Shown in pieces: positions 6,307 to 12,688 of a stretch of 12,688 nt of DNA. The notes beneath the pieces are model-generated. The model searched no databases, was not told where the DNA came from, and saw nothing but the letters and a program-made list of their open reading frames with translations. Numbering within the stretch: the stretch's first letter is position 1; each line of letters starts with the position of its first letter. The position numbers and the translations under genes were made by a program. The stretch covers positions 1-12,688 of the forward strand of contig JABDMQ010000122.1 in NCBI GenBank assembly GCA_013001365.1, given 5' to 3'. The DNA comes from Flavobacteriaceae bacterium (GTDB lineage Bacteria; Bacteroidota; Bacteroidia; Flavobacteriales; Flavobacteriaceae).

Positions 6307-7727
6307 TCTTCGAAAAATTCGTTCTTAAAACCAATAAGGTACAATTTTTCCTTTGCTCTTGTTACTGCAGTATAAAGCCATCTCAAGTACTCCCTATCTA
6401 TTCCATTTGGCAAATACGGCTGTTCAACAAATACCGTATTCCATTGTCCACCTTGGGATTTATGACAGGTTATGGCGTATGAGAATTTTACTTGCAATGC
6501 ATTGAAGTGTCGATTGTTCTTTACAGACAGGAATTTTTTGTAATTGGATGTTTCATGAGCAAAATCCTTTTGCACCTCTTGATATAGCCTATTGGATTCT
6601 TCATAAGGTAAAGAGGGTGTTTCTGCAGAAATGGTGTCTAAAATGAGAACCGTTTCAAATGCTCGCATCTTCGGATAATCGATCATCCTCACTTTTACAT
6701 CAGCAAATTTGAAGCCGTATAATTCCTTGATATTGAAAATCTCCAGGACTTCAATGATATCTCCATTAGCAATGAAACCAGCTTCACTGGTAGGCTTTAG
6801 CCAAAAGTAATTATTCTTGACTACCATTAGGTAATCACCGGCTGAAAGTTCATTTTCATTGAAAAGAATTCGTTCCCTTATCTGTTGATTGTAAAGATTG
6901 GCCCTTTTATTGGACCTGACGATAATAGTGGTTTCTTCCTTACCTAGGTCGTTATAGGAGTCATTGATCGCGTCCATTATTTCTTGACCATCTATCAATC
7001 GAACGATGTCCTCGAAGCAATTTAGGTCAAATCTGAATGTATCATAAAAAGCATCAGACAAAGATTGTCTCAAGTTAGTGGCATTGATCAATATTCCCGA
7101 TTCTTTCTCTTGTCTTACAACTTCAACCAGTTCAGTTTCAATAACGTTTTTATTGTAGTTAAGCTCCAAAGTATTCTTGTCTAAAGCAGGACTTATGTCC
7201 AATTTCACAGGTGGTAATTGTGCCGTATCGCCTATTAACAACATTTTGCATTTATGTCCGGAATAGACAAACTGCATTAAATCATCTAAGAGAGATCCAT
7301 TTTCGAATAGTCGAGATTCTCCTGGCCTATCAGGGATCATAGATGCCTCATCTACAATAAATATCGTATTTCGATGCTTGTTGGGTTGTAACACGAACTT
7401 AATAGAACCTGTTTTCTCCTTTCTAGGGAAATAAATTTTCTTATGGATTGTAAATGCCTCTTTGCCAGAATAACTCGAAATCACTTTAGCAGCCCTTCCT
7501 GTAGGAGCCATTAGGACTGCACTTGTCTTGGCTTTCCAAAGCTGGGAGACAATTGTACCTACTATTGTTGTTTTACCAGTTCCGGCATAGCCCTTTAATA
7601 AGTATAATTGATCTTTATGACCCTCTAGAATGAACTGCGACAACTCTTTGAGTACAATGTCCTGTTTTACAGTAGGATTGAATGGGAAATGTTCCCTTAT
7701 TAATTCATAGAATTCGGTTGATTTCAT
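6303..7727 (-). CDS. SF1B DNA helicase, RecD/Dda-like (AAA family ATPase)
   Basis: This is a complete 474-residue superfamily 1 helicase. Motif I is GYAGTGKTT (46-54) and motif Ia is APTGRAAK (74-81). Motif II is VDEASM (125-130), motif III is GDTAQLPPV (166-174) and motif IV is VRQ (204-206). Motif V is around CHKSQGGQW (421-429) and motif VI is YTAVTRAKEKL (452-462). The KSQG and TAVTRA blocks and the compact size point to the 5'-3' RecD2/Dda group rather than UvrD/Rep. It lacks the long N-terminal region of RecD2 and is not next to recB or recC, so it is a stand-alone enzyme. Likely roles are unwinding stalled or recombining DNA. It is the first gene of the minus-strand run, behind a good promoter and directly coupled to the DUF4126 gene. 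The helicase call is firm; the cellular role is inferred from the family. Confidence 0.93.
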   Translation of the reverse strand: MKSTEFYELIREHFPFNPTVKQDIVLKELSQFILEGHKDQLYLLKGYAGTGKTTIVGTIVSQLWKAKTSAVLMAPTGRAAKVISSYSGKEAFTIHKKIYFPRKEKTGSIKFVLQPNKHRNTIFIVDEASMIPDRPGESRLFENGSLLDDLMQFVYSGHKCKMLLIGDTAQLPPVKLDISPALDKNTLELNYNKNVIETELVEVVRQEKESGILINATNLRQSLSDAFYDTFRFDLNCFEDIVRLIDGQEIMDAINDSYNDLGKEETTIIVRSNKRANLYNQQIRERILFNENELSAGDYLMVVKNNYFWLKPTSEAGFIANGDIIEVLEIFNIKELYGFKFADVKVRMIDYPKMRAFETVLILDTISAETPSLPYEESNRLYQEVQKDFAHETSNYKKFLSVKNNRHFNALQVKFSYAITCHKSQGGQWNTVFVEQPYLPNGIDREYLRWLYTAVTRAKEKLYLIGFKNEFFEE

Positions 7728-7755
7728 TAAAAAATGGCGAGGTATATGTATTCAT

Positions 7756-7783
7756 CAAAGATAAAAATGATTTTTACTAACAA
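7756..7783 (-). promoter_or_regulatory. Bacteroidota-type promoter for the helicase gene
   Basis: On the minus strand, TTG (7783-7781) is followed after 17 nt by TATCTTTG (7763-7756), a full TAnnTTTG match. The -7 box lies 28 nt before the helicase ATG at 7727. It diverges from the plus-strand promoter candidate at 7810-7817. Confidence 0.55.
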
Positions 7784-7809
7784 TGATTTTAGTGAATAAA
7801 AAAAAATTG

Positions 7810-7817
7810 TAGATTTG
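7810..7817 (+). promoter_or_regulatory. Candidate -7 box for the membrane protein-DUF3822-rsmD operon
   Basis: TAGATTTG matches TAnnTTTG exactly and lies 26 nt before the chosen ATG at 7844. A good TTG -33 element is not visible at the expected distance; TTTTAG near 7787-7792 is the closest. The box overlaps an in-frame GTG at 7817, which argues against that GTG being the start. Confidence 0.45.
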
Positions 7818-7843
7818 TGTACAACACTAAAACAACTGAAAAC

Positions 7844-8572
7844 ATGAGTTTACTTCTCTTAATTATCTTGGCCATTGCTGCAACTGTAGGAATTGTTTGG
7901 CTGATAAATAAATTCATTCCTCAAAAATTGAAGCCAGTAGTTATGCTGGTTCTTTGGGGGCTTATTGCATTATTTGCTTATCAAACCTTCAATTCTGTGT
8001 ACAAGCCTATACAATTCAATCAGCTTAAGGAAAAGAGATATACTGAGGTGATCAAGAACCTTATGGATATTAGGGCATCACAATTGGCTTACAGACAAGT
8101 AACAGGCAAATTTGCAGGTAATTGGGATAGTTTGGTTAAATTTATTGATACTGCAGAATTCACTATCACTCAAAGGAGGGACTCTAGTATTGTTGATGAA
8201 GAACTAACAAGACGATATGGTGGAGTTACGACCTTTAAAGAAATAACGGTAATAGATACTTTAGGATTCGAATCGATTAAGGATTCTTTGTTCAAAGGAT
8301 CCGATCGTTACAAAACAATGATGAATCTGCCAGTAGGCAAAGAAGGTGCCAAATTCGATCTTAAAGCTGGTCTTTTTGAAAATATCCCTGTTTTCGAGGT
8401 TAGTGTAGACAAGAGCATCATCCTTGACGGTGAGGATCAAGACTTAATTACTGTTGAGAAACAAGTTGTTTCAGTTGACGGGGTTAATGGCCCAGCGCTA
8501 AAAGTAGGGTCGATGGAAGAAGTCAATACAAATGGTAATTGGCCAAAAGTTTATGGCGATAACGACAACTAA
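7844..8572 (+). CDS. Conserved two-helix membrane protein of unknown function
   Basis: I start this 242-residue protein at ATG 7844 (MSLLLLIIL) rather than the in-frame GTG at 7817, because the latter lies within a -7 promoter box. Two transmembrane helices sit at about residues 2-21 and 31-48. A soluble domain follows, starting with FNQLKEKRYTEVIKNLMDIR (58-77) and GKFAGNWDSLVKFIDTA (88-104), a pattern I associate with a Bacteroidota-specific family without known function. The region around 50-85 resembles the helix-plus-loop start of pilin or pseudopilin-type domains only loosely, and I do not claim that relation. Its stop lies 20 bp inside the start of the DUF3822 gene, so the two are co-transcribed, and rsmD follows. 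The second half has alternating beta-prone segments. The topology suggests a domain anchored at the inner membrane, side unknown. Confidence 0.75.
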   Translation: MSLLLLIILAIAATVGIVWLINKFIPQKLKPVVMLVLWGLIALFAYQTFNSVYKPIQFNQLKEKRYTEVIKNLMDIRASQLAYRQVTGKFAGNWDSLVKFIDTAEFTITQRRDSSIVDEELTRRYGGVTTFKEITVIDTLGFESIKDSLFKGSDRYKTMMNLPVGKEGAKFDLKAGLFENIPVFEVSVDKSIILDGEDQDLITVEKQVVSVDGVNGPALKVGSMEEVNTNGNWPKVYGDNDN

Positions 8573-9383
8573 AGAAGAAATAATACCTTATAAAGCTTTG
8601 TCCATTCAAGTTAGCTTGAATGGACTTTCTTTTTGTGTCCTAAATTCACACACAAATACAATCGAACATTTGTCCAAACATATATCGGACAAGCAATTAA
8701 GTCCAATCGAGGCATTGCAACTCCTTGAAAAGACCATTGATTCTGAGCCCATTCTTCAAGAGAACTTTAAGAGCGTTTTGGTGATTCATGAAAATGAATT
8801 ATCATGCCAAGTACCTAAAGCATTGTTCAGTGAAGAGAATATTGCCGACTATCTCAAGTTCAATGCAAGGATTCTTAAAACAGATTATATCGCTCACGAT
8901 GAACTGAAAGTCAATGATAGTGTAAACGTATATGTGCCGTATGTTAACATCAACAATGCCATCTATAGTAAATATGGAGAGTTTGTATATAAGCATCATT
9001 CCACAGTGTTGATCGAAGAGATATTAAAGCTCGAGAAAAACGCTACCAAGGCTAAAATGTATGTTAATGTGGCGACTCACCATTTTGATATCGTTGTTGT
9101 TGAGAATGGCACTTTGAAATTGTATAATACTTTTGATTATAAAACAAAAGAAGATTTTATCTATTATATTCTATTCACTTCAGAGCAATTAGGACTGAAT
9201 CCCGAAAATTTTGAATTGATACTGTCTGGCGAAATAGATTCAAGAAGCGAGCTACATGCAATCGCATATAAGTATGTTCGGTTTGTGTTTTTTGCCAAAC
9301 GTATGGATAACTGCAAGTTCCTAGAAGAAGCACAACCAGCCAACGATCACGACAGTTTCGTGCTCATTCACAGTTTATTATGA
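8553..9383 (+). CDS. DUF3822 family protein
   Basis: The 276-residue protein is recognised as DUF3822 from KALSIQVSLNGLSFCVL near the N-terminus, its overall length, and its place directly before rsmD, a pairing common in Bacteroidota. As I recall, the family is grouped with the actin/ASKHA-like ATPase folds. The alternating strand patterns here (VYVPYVNINNAIY, then the KMYVNVATHHFDIVVVENGTL region, then FELILSGEI) fit that fold, but no clear nucleotide-binding motif is visible. I chose ATG 8553, which overlaps the preceding gene by 20 bp; an earlier ATG at 8532 would overlap by 41 bp. The stop overlaps the rsmD start as ATGA (9380-9383). Codons for LSIQ...LNGL form a perfect hairpin (see the separate entry). 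The molecular function is unknown. Confidence 0.85.
   Translation: MAITTTKEEIIPYKALSIQVSLNGLSFCVLNSHTNTIEHLSKHISDKQLSPIEALQLLEKTIDSEPILQENFKSVLVIHENELSCQVPKALFSEENIADYLKFNARILKTDYIAHDELKVNDSVNVYVPYVNINNAIYSKYGEFVYKHHSTVLIEEILKLEKNATKAKMYVNVATHHFDIVVVENGTLKLYNTFDYKTKEDFIYYILFTSEQLGLNPENFELILSGEIDSRSELHAIAYKYVRFVFFAKRMDNCKFLEEAQPANDHDSFVLIHSLL
8600..8634 (+). promoter_or_regulatory. Hairpin plus T-rich tract within the 5' coding region of the DUF3822 gene (possible attenuator)
   Basis: GTCCATTCAAG (8600-8610) and CTTGAATGGAC (8615-8625) are perfect inverted complements around a 4 nt loop (TTAG). They are followed by TTTCTTTTT, the layout of an intrinsic terminator. The hairpin begins 28 nt after the stop of the upstream membrane-protein gene and 47 nt after the DUF3822 start. 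It could partly end transcription and set the ratio of the first gene to DUF3822 and rsmD. The stem is only moderately GC-rich (5 of 11 pairs). Confidence 0.45.
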
Positions 9384-9913
9384 GAATTATCTCTGGACAA
9401 TTCAAAGGACGTAGGATAATGGCACCAAAATCATTGCCAGCGCGACCTACCACTGATATGGCCAAGGAAGCTCTTTTCAATATCCTGAACAACCAGTATT
9501 ATTTTGATGAAATTTCGGTATTGGACCTATTTTCTGGCACGGGAAACATCAGCTATGAATTTGCATCTCGTGGAACAGAGAACATTACGGCAGTCGATTC
9601 CGATCTTAGTTGCATAAAATTCATCAATCAAACATTAGAAGCATTGGAACTGCCAATTGAAGTCTACAAGAGCGATGTATTTAAGTATTTAGAAAAGGTA
9701 AAAACAAAATTTACCATAATATTTGCTGATCCTCCTTATGATTTATCAATTAATGAATTCTTACAAATTCCCGAAGTTGTGTTTGAGAATGACTTACTTG
9801 AGGAAGATGGGTTATTGATTATCGAACATTCTAAACACATGGATCTTTCAGGTCACGACAAATACAAAGAATCACGATATTATGGTGGCAGTGTTTTCTC
9901 ATTTTATGAGTGA
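9380..9913 (+). CDS. rsmD: 16S rRNA (guanine(966)-N2)-methyltransferase
   Basis: This is a complete 177-residue RsmD, the usual size for the family. It opens with the diagnostic MRIISGQFKGRRI. A typical RPTTDMAKEALFNIL follows (22-36), where the P-T-T-D core is shared with E. coli RsmD. The SAM-binding motif I is LDLFSGTGNISYEFASRG (48-65) and the acidic residue after strand 2 is in AVDSD (71-75). The catalytic ADPPYD (116-121) is the NPPY-type motif used for exocyclic amino groups of guanine. The enzyme methylates G966 of 16S rRNA in the assembling small subunit, with S-adenosylmethionine as donor. The ATG overlaps the DUF3822 stop by 4 bp, so the genes are coupled. No obvious terminator follows in the 185 bp gap to the next gene. 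Confidence 0.95.
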   Translation: MRIISGQFKGRRIMAPKSLPARPTTDMAKEALFNILNNQYYFDEISVLDLFSGTGNISYEFASRGTENITAVDSDLSCIKFINQTLEALELPIEVYKSDVFKYLEKVKTKFTIIFADPPYDLSINEFLQIPEVVFENDLLEEDGLLIIEHSKHMDLSGHDKYKESRYYGGSVFSFYE

Positions 9914-10025
9914 TATAAGTCTTTCATATTCAATATTTTAGTTGTTTTACTCATGGATTTTTACTATTTTCAACTTGCTATTTGTTAATAGCTCAAAAGT
10001 ATATCATCTCCATTCTTCATTGTAA

Positions 10026-10057
10026 TTGTTCCCTTTCTGCTTGCCTTCTTATTTCTG
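10026..10057 (+). promoter_or_regulatory. Weak candidate promoter for the two-gene exported-protein operon
   Basis: TTG (10026-10028), a 21 nt spacer, then TATTTCTG (10050-10057) is one mismatch from TAnnTTTG. It ends 41 nt before the ATG at 10099. The rest of the 185 bp gap (9914-10098) is AT-rich and shows nothing else I can name. Confidence 0.3.
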
Positions 10058-10098
10058 GGAGAAAAACAATTAACTGTAATATTTAACAAACAATCATT

Positions 10099-10896
10099 AT
10101 GAAAACAACAAGAAAACAATGGGGTATTTTGCTAATTGCATTATTGCTGATGGGCATGTCCTATGCTCAAGAAAAAAAAGAAAAAAAGATGTTCGCTGTA
10201 CATGAGGATGTCGTCATGCCTTCAATGCTTAGCGAATATGAAGCTGTATCCAAGGAATTTACAGCGGTAATGAACAAATACAAAAATGAAATTGCTGATC
10301 TCGAGTATTTATCAGTATCAACCGATGACATGAGGTATATGTTTGTTTGGCCAATTGATAATATGGGCGAACTAGATAAGAACCCGATTGCAGAGGTCAG
10401 GAATAAGGTAGGAGCTGAAAAATTTGATGCTATGATGGATCGTATGGACAAATGTTATACATCGCATACAACTTATACAATTGCCATGGATCCCTATTTA
10501 ACCTACATGCCTGAAGGCTTTTCGCAAACGCAAAAAGGACATAACTACAGAGAATTTCATTATTACTACACAACTCCTGGTGATATGAATAAATTGGCAA
10601 AAGTTGGAAAAAAGGTAGCAGAATTGCATGCCAGCAAGAATTCACCGAACACGTATCGAATTTACAGAAGTGGTTTTGGCGCTCCAGAGTCGTTTTTCAT
10701 GGTTGCAATCTCAGCCAAGGATGCGAAGCATATGGCTGAGAGATCTGAGGCCAATAATAAATTATTGGGTCAGGAATTCAATGAGTTACGTAACAAAGCT
10801 CTTAAATATACAACGCGCTACGAGGTAAAGACTGGCTGGATTAGGGAAGATCTTTCTGTTTCCAAAGACAGTCCTGAAACTTTGGCAAAAAACTAA
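10099..10896 (+). CDS. Exported protein with two ABM/NIPSNAP-like (ferredoxin-fold) halves, function unknown
   Basis: This is a 265-residue protein with a Sec signal peptide: MKTTRKQ, a hydrophobic core at 8-20, and probable cleavage after SYA at about residue 23. The mature part looks like two similar alpha+beta units. Unit 1 (about 31-137) starts with a strand and VVMPSMLSEYEAVSKEF, and ends with AMDPYLTYMPEG. Unit 2 (about 149-253) starts EFHYYYTTPGDMNKLAKVGKKV and ends KTGWIREDLS. The strand-P-helix opening and the D-x-x-Y/S ending are what I expect of dimeric alpha/beta-barrel (ABM or NIPSNAP-like) domains. No catalytic residues can be named. It is 4 bp upstream of a SnoaL-like putative lipoprotein gene, so the two form an operon. 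The duplication is my reading by eye and needs profile comparison. Confidence 0.7.
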   Translation: MKTTRKQWGILLIALLLMGMSYAQEKKEKKMFAVHEDVVMPSMLSEYEAVSKEFTAVMNKYKNEIADLEYLSVSTDDMRYMFVWPIDNMGELDKNPIAEVRNKVGAEKFDAMMDRMDKCYTSHTTYTIAMDPYLTYMPEGFSQTQKGHNYREFHYYYTTPGDMNKLAKVGKKVAELHASKNSPNTYRIYRSGFGAPESFFMVAISAKDAKHMAERSEANNKLLGQEFNELRNKALKYTTRYEVKTGWIREDLSVSKDSPETLAKN

Positions 10897-10900
10897 AGTC

Positions 10901-11407
10901 ATGAAAAAACTAATTATACTAGGGCTTGCAATAGTTCTATTCGTATGTTGTAATCAACAAGAACAACGCTATTTCGCTGAATCTGCTCAAACCAAAACAT
11001 TGGAAGCAGGAATTGCTGCATATGAAAGTGGTGATTGGGATACATGGCGAAGTCATTTCGCGGATACCGCAAAGATCTATGTCAATTCTAAAGAAGCAAT
11101 TACTTTAGATAAGCGTGTAGAGGATTTGGCTGGCATGACATCAGCTTTCTCTTCTTATGGTTTTGACAAGGATGAAGCATACATTGAAATGGTTATTGAT
11201 AAAGAAGACGAAACTTGGGTATATTTCTGGGGCCAACATGAAGGCACCATGAAAAATGGTAAAGAGCTCTCTATTCCTGTACATTTAGCTGTTCAATTTA
11301 CAGATGGTAAAATTATTGAGGAGCATATTTATTTTGATGGAACCGAAATGAATGCGGCAATGGCTGCATTGAGCGCACCCGTAGAAGAAGAGCAACCTGA
11401 AAATTAA
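10901..11407 (+). CDS. SnoaL/NTF2-like putative lipoprotein
   Basis: This 168-residue protein starts with a type-II-like signal (MKKLIILGLAIVLFVCC). Cys16 or Cys17 may be the lipidated residue, though neither LFVC nor FVCC is an ideal lipobox. The domain (about 25-150) is NTF2/SnoaL-like. It opens with a helical segment, AAYESGDWDTWRSHFADTAKIYV (39-61). A further block runs from VYFWGQHEGTM (107-117) through a strand and AVQFTDGKIIEEHIYFDGTEM (130-150), with the F-x-D-G-K-I-x-E-x-x-x-Y-F-D ending common in this superfamily. Such domains can be hydrolases, isomerases or simply ligand-binding, so no activity is assigned. The tail is acidic and disordered (EEEQPEN). It ends 27 bp before a strong terminator and is co-transcribed with the exported gene upstream. 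Confidence 0.8.
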   Translation: MKKLIILGLAIVLFVCCNQQEQRYFAESAQTKTLEAGIAAYESGDWDTWRSHFADTAKIYVNSKEAITLDKRVEDLAGMTSAFSSYGFDKDEAYIEMVIDKEDETWVYFWGQHEGTMKNGKELSIPVHLAVQFTDGKIIEEHIYFDGTEMNAAMAALSAPVEEEQPEN

Positions 11408-11434
11408 TACTTAAGAGAAAGACCAACCAAAAGC

Positions 11435-11468
11435 AAAAACCCTTCTCTATATCAGAGAAGGGTTTTTT
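11435..11468. terminator. Bidirectional intrinsic terminator between the lipoprotein gene and rnpB
   Basis: CCCTTCTCT (11440-11448) pairs perfectly with AGAGAAGGG (11454-11462) around a 5 nt loop. The stem is extended by AAAAA on the left and TTTTTT on the right. The A and T flanks give a U-tract in both directions, so it can end the plus-strand operon and the convergent minus-strand rnpB, whose 3' end is only about 5 nt away. Confidence 0.92.
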
Positions 11469-11472
11469 AATA

Positions 11473-11784
11473 AAGTAAATCTATAAGCCGGATTCTGTTC
11501 GATGACGACGTTACCGTGTCACGACCTTATCATTTATCTACGTTTACCATTACTGGCAAACTTTAGCTGCCTACCCTCCAACATCGCGCGTGCAGCACTC
11601 AAATGCTGGTATACATGACATTGCACCACATAGAGTTTACCTGATTTCACTACAGCATGACCTGTACATACTTTCTGTTGCACTTTTCCTAGTCTTATGA
11701 CTGGTGGCCGTTAGCCACTATGTTGCACTTTGGTGTCCGGACTTTCCTCTGATTCCTGAGACTCAGCGATAAGGCGAATTACTT
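11473..11784 (-). ncRNA. rnpB: RNase P RNA, bacterial type A-like
   Basis: The catalytic RNA of RNase P matures tRNA 5' ends. On the minus strand it has the near-universal 5' core GAGGAAAGTCCGGAC (11749-11735), the 3' core AGATAAATGA (11539-11530) and the ending ACAGAATCCGGCTTAT (11498-11483), which closely follows E. coli rnpB. AAGTAATTC (11784-11776) can pair with GATTTACTT (11481-11473) with one mismatch, forming helix P1 and setting the ends. The length of about 312 nt is somewhat below E. coli (377), so some peripheral helices are probably short or absent. It has its own promoter upstream and a shared terminator just past the 3' end. Ends are accurate to perhaps 5 nt. Confidence 0.95.
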
Positions 11785-11789
11785 AATGA

Positions 11790-11820
11790 CAAAGGTACAA
11801 TTGTTGATAACTAACAGCAA
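11790..11820 (-). promoter_or_regulatory. Promoter of rnpB
   Basis: On the minus strand, TTG (11820-11818), a 20 nt spacer, then TACCTTTG (11797-11790) is a textbook Bacteroidota promoter. It predicts a transcription start about 6 nt downstream, near 11784, exactly where the P1 helix of RNase P RNA begins. The agreement of two independent signals makes this the best-supported promoter in the window. Confidence 0.75.
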
Positions 11821-11883
11821 TTATCATGCTACAAATTCTGAATTATTCATGGATTTTTTTTTCTTTGTTATAAGCGCAATAAT

Positions 11884-12688
11884 ATGGAGCATTTCGTCGT
11901 ATCGGCACGTAAATACAGACCTCAATCGTTCAAGGATGTAGTTGGTCAAGAAGCTATTACCAATACGTTATTGAATGCCATCGAAAATAATCATTTGGCT
12001 CAGGCACTATTATTTACAGGCCCACGTGGTGTTGGTAAAACAACTTGTGCTCGTATTCTTGCCAAGATGATCAATCAAGACGACACTCAATCCGAAGACG
12101 AAGAATACGCTTTCAATATCTTCGAGTTGGATGCGGCATCCAATAATTCTGTTGATGATATCCGGAATCTTACCGATCAAGTCAGGATTCCACCTCAAAT
12201 TGGCAAATACAAAGTTTATATCATCGATGAGGTACATATGCTATCTCAGGCAGCATTCAATGCGTTCTTAAAGACGCTTGAGGAGCCTCCAAAACACTGT
12301 ATATTCATCTTAGCAACAACGGAAAAACATAAGATCATTCCGACAATTCTTTCCCGATGCCAGATATTTGATTTTAAACGAATTACTGTCAAGGATGCTA
12401 AGGAATATCTCAAATACATTGCTGAACAACAAGGGGTTAAGGCCGAGGATGATGCCTTGCATATAATTGCTCAGAAAGCAGATGGGGCAATGCGTGATGC
12501 TCTTTCCATCTTTGATCGCGTTGTTAGTTTTTCTGGTAAGGACTTGACACGAAAGGCAGTTACAGAGAATTTGAATGTCCTAGATTATGAAACTTATTTT
12601 AAATCAACCGACTTAATACTTAACAATAAGATTCCTGAGTTATTAGTTCATTTTAATGATGTCCTTTCAAAGGGATTTGATGGCCACC
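11884..12688 (+). CDS. dnaX: DNA polymerase III subunit gamma/tau, partial (C-terminus beyond right edge)
   Basis: The 268 residues present cover the AAA+ clamp-loader core. Walker A is GPRGVGKT (46-53). The ELDAASNNSVDDIR block lies at 81-94 and Walker B is VYIIDEVHML (111-120). The LKTLEEPP block lies at 129-136, sensor 1 at ATT (144-146), the arginine finger at SRC (157-159) and sensor 2 at GAMRDALS (201-208). The product is the ATPase of the replisome's clamp loader, which opens the beta clamp at primer ends. Between Walker A and ELDAAS, where E. coli DnaX has a four-cysteine zinc module, there is a short acidic linker (QDDTQSEDEEYAFN, 66-79) with no cysteine. The start ATG at 11884 gives the family-typical MEHFVVSARKYRP. 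It diverges from rnpB across about 87 bp; I could not pick a convincing dnaX promoter there. Confidence 0.96.
   Translation, partial: MEHFVVSARKYRPQSFKDVVGQEAITNTLLNAIENNHLAQALLFTGPRGVGKTTCARILAKMINQDDTQSEDEEYAFNIFELDAASNNSVDDIRNLTDQVRIPPQIGKYKVYIIDEVHMLSQAAFNAFLKTLEEPPKHCIFILATTEKHKIIPTILSRCQIFDFKRITVKDAKEYLKYIAEQQGVKAEDDALHIIAQKADGAMRDALSIFDRVVSFSGKDLTRKAVTENLNVLDYETYFKSTDLILNNKIPELLVHFNDVLSKGFDGH

Noticed and set aside
10167..10645. Two minus-strand open frames and a plus-strand frame (10628-10828) around the exported-protein gene
   Set aside because: All are out-of-frame shadows of the 265-residue gene, which has a signal peptide, good neighbours and a plausible fold.
11470..11790. Protein-coding gene in the stretch between the lipoprotein gene and dnaX
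   Set aside because: The region is fully explained by RNase P RNA on the minus strand, with its promoter and terminator.
12010..12237. Minus-strand open frame of about 75 codons
   Set aside because: It is antisense to the conserved AAA+ core of dnaX and has no recognisable features.

Overview
The window looks like chromosomal DNA from a member of the Bacteroidota, most likely a marine-type Flavobacteriia. The evidence is the AT-rich sequence, promoters of the Bacteroidota type (TTG, a 17-23 nt spacer, then TAnnTTTG), A-rich translation starts with no consistent Shine-Dalgarno motif, lineage-typical families (DUF3822 upstream of rsmD, DUF4126), and a DnaX that begins EHFVVSARKYRP and lacks the usual zinc-finger insert. 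I see no tRNA, CRISPR array, insertion sequence or phage gene.

The left two-thirds (1-7727) is a run of ten minus-strand genes. Read in the direction of transcription it has three parts. (a) An SF1B RecD/Dda-like helicase is coupled by an ATGA overlap to a DUF4126 membrane protein. (b) A KDO / lipopolysaccharide sugar block follows: kdsB (CMP-KDO synthetase, carrying a frameshift in this sequence), a HAD phosphatase overlapping its end, a KdnB-like iron alcohol dehydrogenase with its own likely promoter, and a PlsC-like acyltransferase 1 nt downstream. The kdsB-kdnB neighbourhood suggests an 8-modified KDO, possibly the 8-amino form. (c) After a 134 bp gap comes a tightly packed module: an arylsulfate-sulfotransferase-like beta-propeller (ASST), a 50-residue glycine-rich membrane peptide, a three-helix membrane protein, and a PAPS-type sulfotransferase running off the left edge.

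From 7728 rightward the genes are on the plus strand. A divergent promoter region separates the helicase from an operon of a two-helix membrane protein, a DUF3822 protein and rsmD (16S rRNA m2G966 methyltransferase). The first codons of the DUF3822 gene contain a perfect 11 bp hairpin followed by a T-rich tract, which looks like an attenuator. A second two-gene operon encodes exported proteins: one with two ABM/NIPSNAP-like halves and a SnoaL-like putative lipoprotein.

A strong bidirectional terminator at 11435-11468 separates that operon from the convergent RNase P RNA gene (rnpB, minus strand, about 11473-11784), which has a textbook Bacteroidota promoter. The window ends inside dnaX, which starts at 11884. 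The most notable points are the kdsB frameshift, the combined ASST plus sulfotransferase module, the KdnB/KdsB/HAD arrangement, and the coding-region hairpin in the DUF3822 gene.
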